A stretch of 15,252 bases of DNA from Gemmatimonadota bacterium (lineage in GTDB: Bacteria; Gemmatimonadota; Gemmatimonadetes; Gemmatimonadales; GWC2-71-9), in NCBI GenBank assembly GCA_003221985.1, contig QHUQ01000123.1:1-15252 (forward strand). The letters run 5' to 3'. This document shows, in pieces, positions 12,976 through 15,252 of this stretch. A model generated the notes under the pieces. That model did no database searches. It saw nothing but the letters and a program-made list of their open reading frames with translations, and was not told the origin of the DNA. The translations under genes were made by a program, and so were the position numbers. How positions within the stretch are numbered: the first letter of the stretch is position 1; each line of letters begins with the position of its first letter.

Positions 12976-14166
12976 ATGTTTCTAGGCCCTTACCTACGAA
13001 GCGCCAGCGCCGTGAGCAGTCGCCGACCCGTTCCCGATCAGTCACAGACTGCCCAGTTCCAGCAGCCCCCCCCGGCCTTACCACCCGCCGCCGCCCGGCG
13101 CGTTTCGGATCCCGGCGCCTCGATCGCGCCGGTCACCGGGGTCACCAGCCGGCTCCTGACCCGCGCGATCCGACGCGTGGAGGCTCGCTGGCGTGAGTTG
13201 TACGGTGCGACGGACAGCGCCGACATTCCGCGCATCCTCGCCGCCTCGGCGCTCGCCGCCGACCGTGGCGATGCTTCCTTTATTGAGTCGCTTACACCAC
13301 GGCCCGCGCTCCGGCTCAGCCTGCATCTGGTCGATCTGTTGGAAGACGACTTGCTGGCCGTGTGGCGCAGGGGTGACACAGCGGCGTCCCAGGTACTCCA
13401 GACGATCGCCCGGTTGCGCCTCGTGCGCGCGGCCATCGAGCGCCGCTTTCAGCACCTGCCGGGAGCGCCGCTCGTCGGCATCGACGGTCTCGAGTTTCTC
13501 ATCGAGTTCGTGCACGACATGCGCTCGCCATTGAACTCGCTGCTGCTGCTGGCTGATAGGTTACAGCAAGGATGGAGCGGACCGCTCACCCCCCTGCAAC
13601 TGCGCCAGCTGCGCTTGATTTACGCCGCGTCGCACGCGCTCAACACCGTCACCAGCAACGCGCTCCAGATGACGCGCGAGTGGAACCAGCTGGAGGAGCC
13701 GGAAGCGCGGCCCTTCTCAGTCACGAAGCTGTTGTCGGAAGTGCAGGATGTCGTGCGTACATTGGCTGCCCAGAAGGGCTTGGAGGTCAACTTCATTCGG
13801 CCCAACGTTGACCGCCGGCTGGGGCATCCGATCGAGTTGAACCGCATCCTCCTGAACCTCGTGACCAACGCGCTCAAATTCACCCGTACGGGGACGATCA
13901 CCGTCAACGCCACCGATCGGGACGGCAGTAACGTGGAATTCGCTGTCCAGGACACGGGGCCGGGCATTCACTCCGCGGCCCAGGAAACGCTGTTTCAACC
14001 GTTCCGCCGATCGTCCGGGGCAAGCCGCGCCACGTTTTCCTCGACCGGTCTGGGGCTCGCGATCACCCAACGGCTGGTGGCGGCGCTCGGAGGCCAGCTC
14101 AAGTACGAAACCGCCCCCGGGAAAGGGACGCTATTCTTCTTCACGCTGGATCTCCCCGTCGCTTGA
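12976..14166 (+). CDS. soluble histidine kinase (kinase 2)
   Basis: A 396-residue kinase without membrane helices. Residues 1-50 are a Pro/Ala/Ser-rich linker, residues 55-165 a helical region of unknown sensing role, then the phosphoacceptor helix with His180 (FVHDMRSPLNSL), N box (ILLNLVTNALKFTRTG, 291-306), G1 (QDTGPGI, 325-331) and G2 (STGLGLAITQRLVAALGG, 356-373), ending TLFFFTLDLPVA. It is paralogous to kinase 1 from about residue 110 onward. It lies between two NtrC-type regulators and probably phosphorylates one or both receivers. The start is tentative: ATG 12976 lacks a close ribosome site (GGGAGG is 24 bases upstream), and the frame stays open far upstream over the regulator gene, where the translation has only composition-driven Arg/Ala sequence. 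Confidence 0.88.
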   Translation: MFLGPYLRSASAVSSRRPVPDQSQTAQFQQPPPALPPAAARRVSDPGASIAPVTGVTSRLLTRAIRRVEARWRELYGATDSADIPRILAASALAADRGDASFIESLTPRPALRLSLHLVDLLEDDLLAVWRRGDTAASQVLQTIARLRLVRAAIERRFQHLPGAPLVGIDGLEFLIEFVHDMRSPLNSLLLLADRLQQGWSGPLTPLQLRQLRLIYAASHALNTVTSNALQMTREWNQLEEPEARPFSVTKLLSEVQDVVRTLAAQKGLEVNFIRPNVDRRLGHPIELNRILLNLVTNALKFTRTGTITVNATDRDGSNVEFAVQDTGPGIHSAAQETLFQPFRRSSGASRATFSSTGLGLAITQRLVAALGGQLKYETAPGKGTLFFFTLDLPVA

Positions 14167-14191
14167 CAGCCGGACCAGTTCAACGTATCTC
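14163..14191 (+). promoter_or_regulatory. candidate sigma-70 promoter for activator 2
   Basis: A perfect TTGACA (14163-14168), 17-bp spacer and TATCTC (14186-14191), which keeps the TAT of the -10 box but not its last three bases. It overlaps the kinase 2 stop codon (TGA inside TTGACA) and lies about 62 bp before ATG 14254. Prediction only. Confidence 0.35.
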
Positions 14192-14192
14192 C

Positions 14193-14230
14193 TACCGCGT
14201 TCTGCAGCACTGAGCGGCGTTATACCGCGT
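14193..14230. repeat. 8-bp direct repeat in the activator 2 leader
   Basis: TACCGCGT occurs at 14193-14200 and again at 14223-14230, exactly 30 bp apart, about three helical turns, between the candidate promoter and the start codon. This spacing suits two sites for a DNA-binding protein on one face of the helix, but an 8-bp repeat in GC-rich DNA can arise by chance. Confidence 0.3.
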
Positions 14231-14253
14231 CGCAACACCTGACCGCAGGTAGT

Positions 14254-15252
14254 ATGACACAGATCACGCTGTCCACGCCCACACGTCCTGCGTCGCTCAG
14301 ACTCGACGCTTCGCGCCCGACTCCTGCAACCGTCGACGGGATCCGTGTGTTGATCGTCGAGGACGAAGAGACGCTGCGCGAAAGTTGCGCCAGCGTCCTG
14401 TCGGATGACGGGTACAACGTCGCGACCACAGGTGTCGCCCGCGAGGCGCAGAATCTGCTGCGCCACAGCGTCTGCGATGTGCTGCTGCTCGATTGGTATA
14501 TGAGCGACATCCCGGGCAGCGAGCTGTTACCGGTCGCGCTCGCCGGGAACCCCGCAACCCGCGTGATCGCCGTGACCGGAAAGCCGACGCTCGCGTCGAG
14601 CCTGGAAGCGCTGCGCAGCGGCGCCTGGGCCTACCTGCCCAAGCCGTTCTCCGCCGTGCAGCTCGCCATCCTGGTCGGACAGGCGGCGCATGCGACGCGC
14701 ACGGCTCGCGAGTCGTTGCACCGCTCGCGGAAGCTCGAACAGGCGGGCGAGAACAGCGACAAGATACGGATCCTTGGGCTGGCACCATCGTTCCGCGGCG
14801 CGATCAGCCGCGCACGCAAGGTCGCGCAGACCGATGCATCGGTGTTGTTGACGGGCGAATGCTGGGCGAGCAAGGAGTTGTTTGCGCAATTCATCCATCA
14901 CCACAGCCGCCGCGCGACCCGGCCGTTCCTCGCCGTCAACTGCGCCGCGCTGCCCGAGGCGCTGCTGGAATCGGAGATGTTCGGCCACCGCCGGGGCGCG
15001 TTCACCGGCGCGGTGCGCGACAAACCCGGATTGCTCGAAGCCGCTGATGGCGGCACGCTGATGCTGGACGAGCTGGTCGAGATGCCCCGCACGATTCAGG
15101 CGAAGCTGTTGCGGGCGATTCAGGACGGTGTGGTGCGGCGTGTGGGCAGCGAGTCCCCGGATGCGGTCGTCAATGTGCGGTTCATCGCAGCGACGAACCG
15201 CGAGGCGGATCGGGCCGTCGTAGAAGGACTGTTGCGCGAGGATCTGTATTAC
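14254..15252 (+). CDS. NtrC-family regulator with degenerate Walker A (activator 2), truncated by window end
   Basis: The first 333 residues of a paralogue of activator 1; the frame is open to the window edge and ends in EDLYY, where activator 1 continues with RLRV. Receiver: ED (36-37), Asp80 (LLLDWYMSD), Thr108 and Lys130 (YLPKPF). AAA+ domain: GAFTGA (248-253) and Walker B GGTLMLDE (266-273) are intact, but Walker A reads GECWASKE (201-208) where activator 1 has GASGSGKE, losing two loop glycines while keeping the lysine. ATP binding or hydrolysis is therefore doubtful. ATG 14254 has AGG five bases upstream. It follows kinase 2 by 87 bp. It could be a non-catalytic partner or competitor of activator 1; the missing C-terminus would show whether a DNA-binding domain remains. 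Confidence 0.9.
   Translation, partial: MTQITLSTPTRPASLRLDASRPTPATVDGIRVLIVEDEETLRESCASVLSDDGYNVATTGVAREAQNLLRHSVCDVLLLDWYMSDIPGSELLPVALAGNPATRVIAVTGKPTLASSLEALRSGAWAYLPKPFSAVQLAILVGQAAHATRTARESLHRSRKLEQAGENSDKIRILGLAPSFRGAISRARKVAQTDASVLLTGECWASKELFAQFIHHHSRRATRPFLAVNCAALPEALLESEMFGHRRGAFTGAVRDKPGLLEAADGGTLMLDELVEMPRTIQAKLLRAIQDGVVRRVGSESPDAVVNVRFIAATNREADRAVVEGLLREDLYY

Noticed and set aside
12953..12981. TTGACA before kinase 2 as a promoter
   Set aside because: A perfect -35 but no acceptable -10 at 16-18 bp; the start codon itself falls in that place, so cotranscription with activator 1 is simpler.
1..15252. tRNA, rRNA, CRISPR, transposase, prophage or defence genes
   Set aside because: I saw no clover-leaf, regularly spaced repeat array, terminal inverted repeats or recognisable mobile or defence protein.

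Overview
The window is about 15.3 kb of GC-rich, gene-dense bacterial chromosome with no rRNA, tRNA, insertion sequence or CRISPR array that I can see. Dense 4-bp gene overlaps, lipoproteins with poly-proline tethers, GTG (and possibly TTG or CTG) starts and many soluble two-component proteins would fit a Gemmatimonadota- or Acidobacteriota-like soil bacterium. That placement is an inference from style, not from a marker gene.

Layout. (1) 1-1862, plus strand: the tail of an unidentified gene, a probable terminator, a small coiled-coil/one-helix membrane protein, and a VanZ-type membrane protein carrying an extra extracytoplasmic domain. The VanZ gene overlaps the end of the next operon by 47 bp. 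(2) 6024-1816, minus strand: a tightly packed operon of LEA14-like lipoprotein, HflX GTPase, and two tandemly duplicated PQQ-dependent sugar dehydrogenase lipoproteins, joined by 4-bp overlaps or a 2-nt gap. (3) 6034-6882, plus strand: a degenerate receiver/GGDEF protein that starts only 9 bp from the divergent LEA14 gene. (4) 11069-6879, minus strand: a small CxxC/CxxC zinc-ribbon-like protein, glmS (2 nt gap), a NarL-type response regulator and a soluble histidine kinase. (5) 11390-15252, plus strand: an NtrC-type sigma-54 activator, a second soluble histidine kinase paralogous to the first, and a second NtrC-type activator that runs off the window.

Functionally the right two thirds form a signalling island: two related soluble kinases, one NarL-type regulator, two paralogous sigma-54 activators and one pseudo-receiver/pseudo-GGDEF protein surround glmS, the first enzyme of amino-sugar (cell-wall precursor) synthesis. 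A link between this signalling and cell-envelope synthesis is a hypothesis from gene order only.

The most unusual sequence observations are: the second NtrC-type activator has lost the glycines of its Walker A loop while keeping GAFTGA and Walker B; hflX carries two opposite-facing copies of a roughly 33-bp repeat, both translated in frame, one of them in the G5 loop; the VanZ gene has a four-fold 10-bp tandem repeat that would shift frame if its copy number changed, and it has no conventional start codon; and the LEA14/receiver gene pair diverges from start codons 9 bp apart with overlapping candidate promoters.
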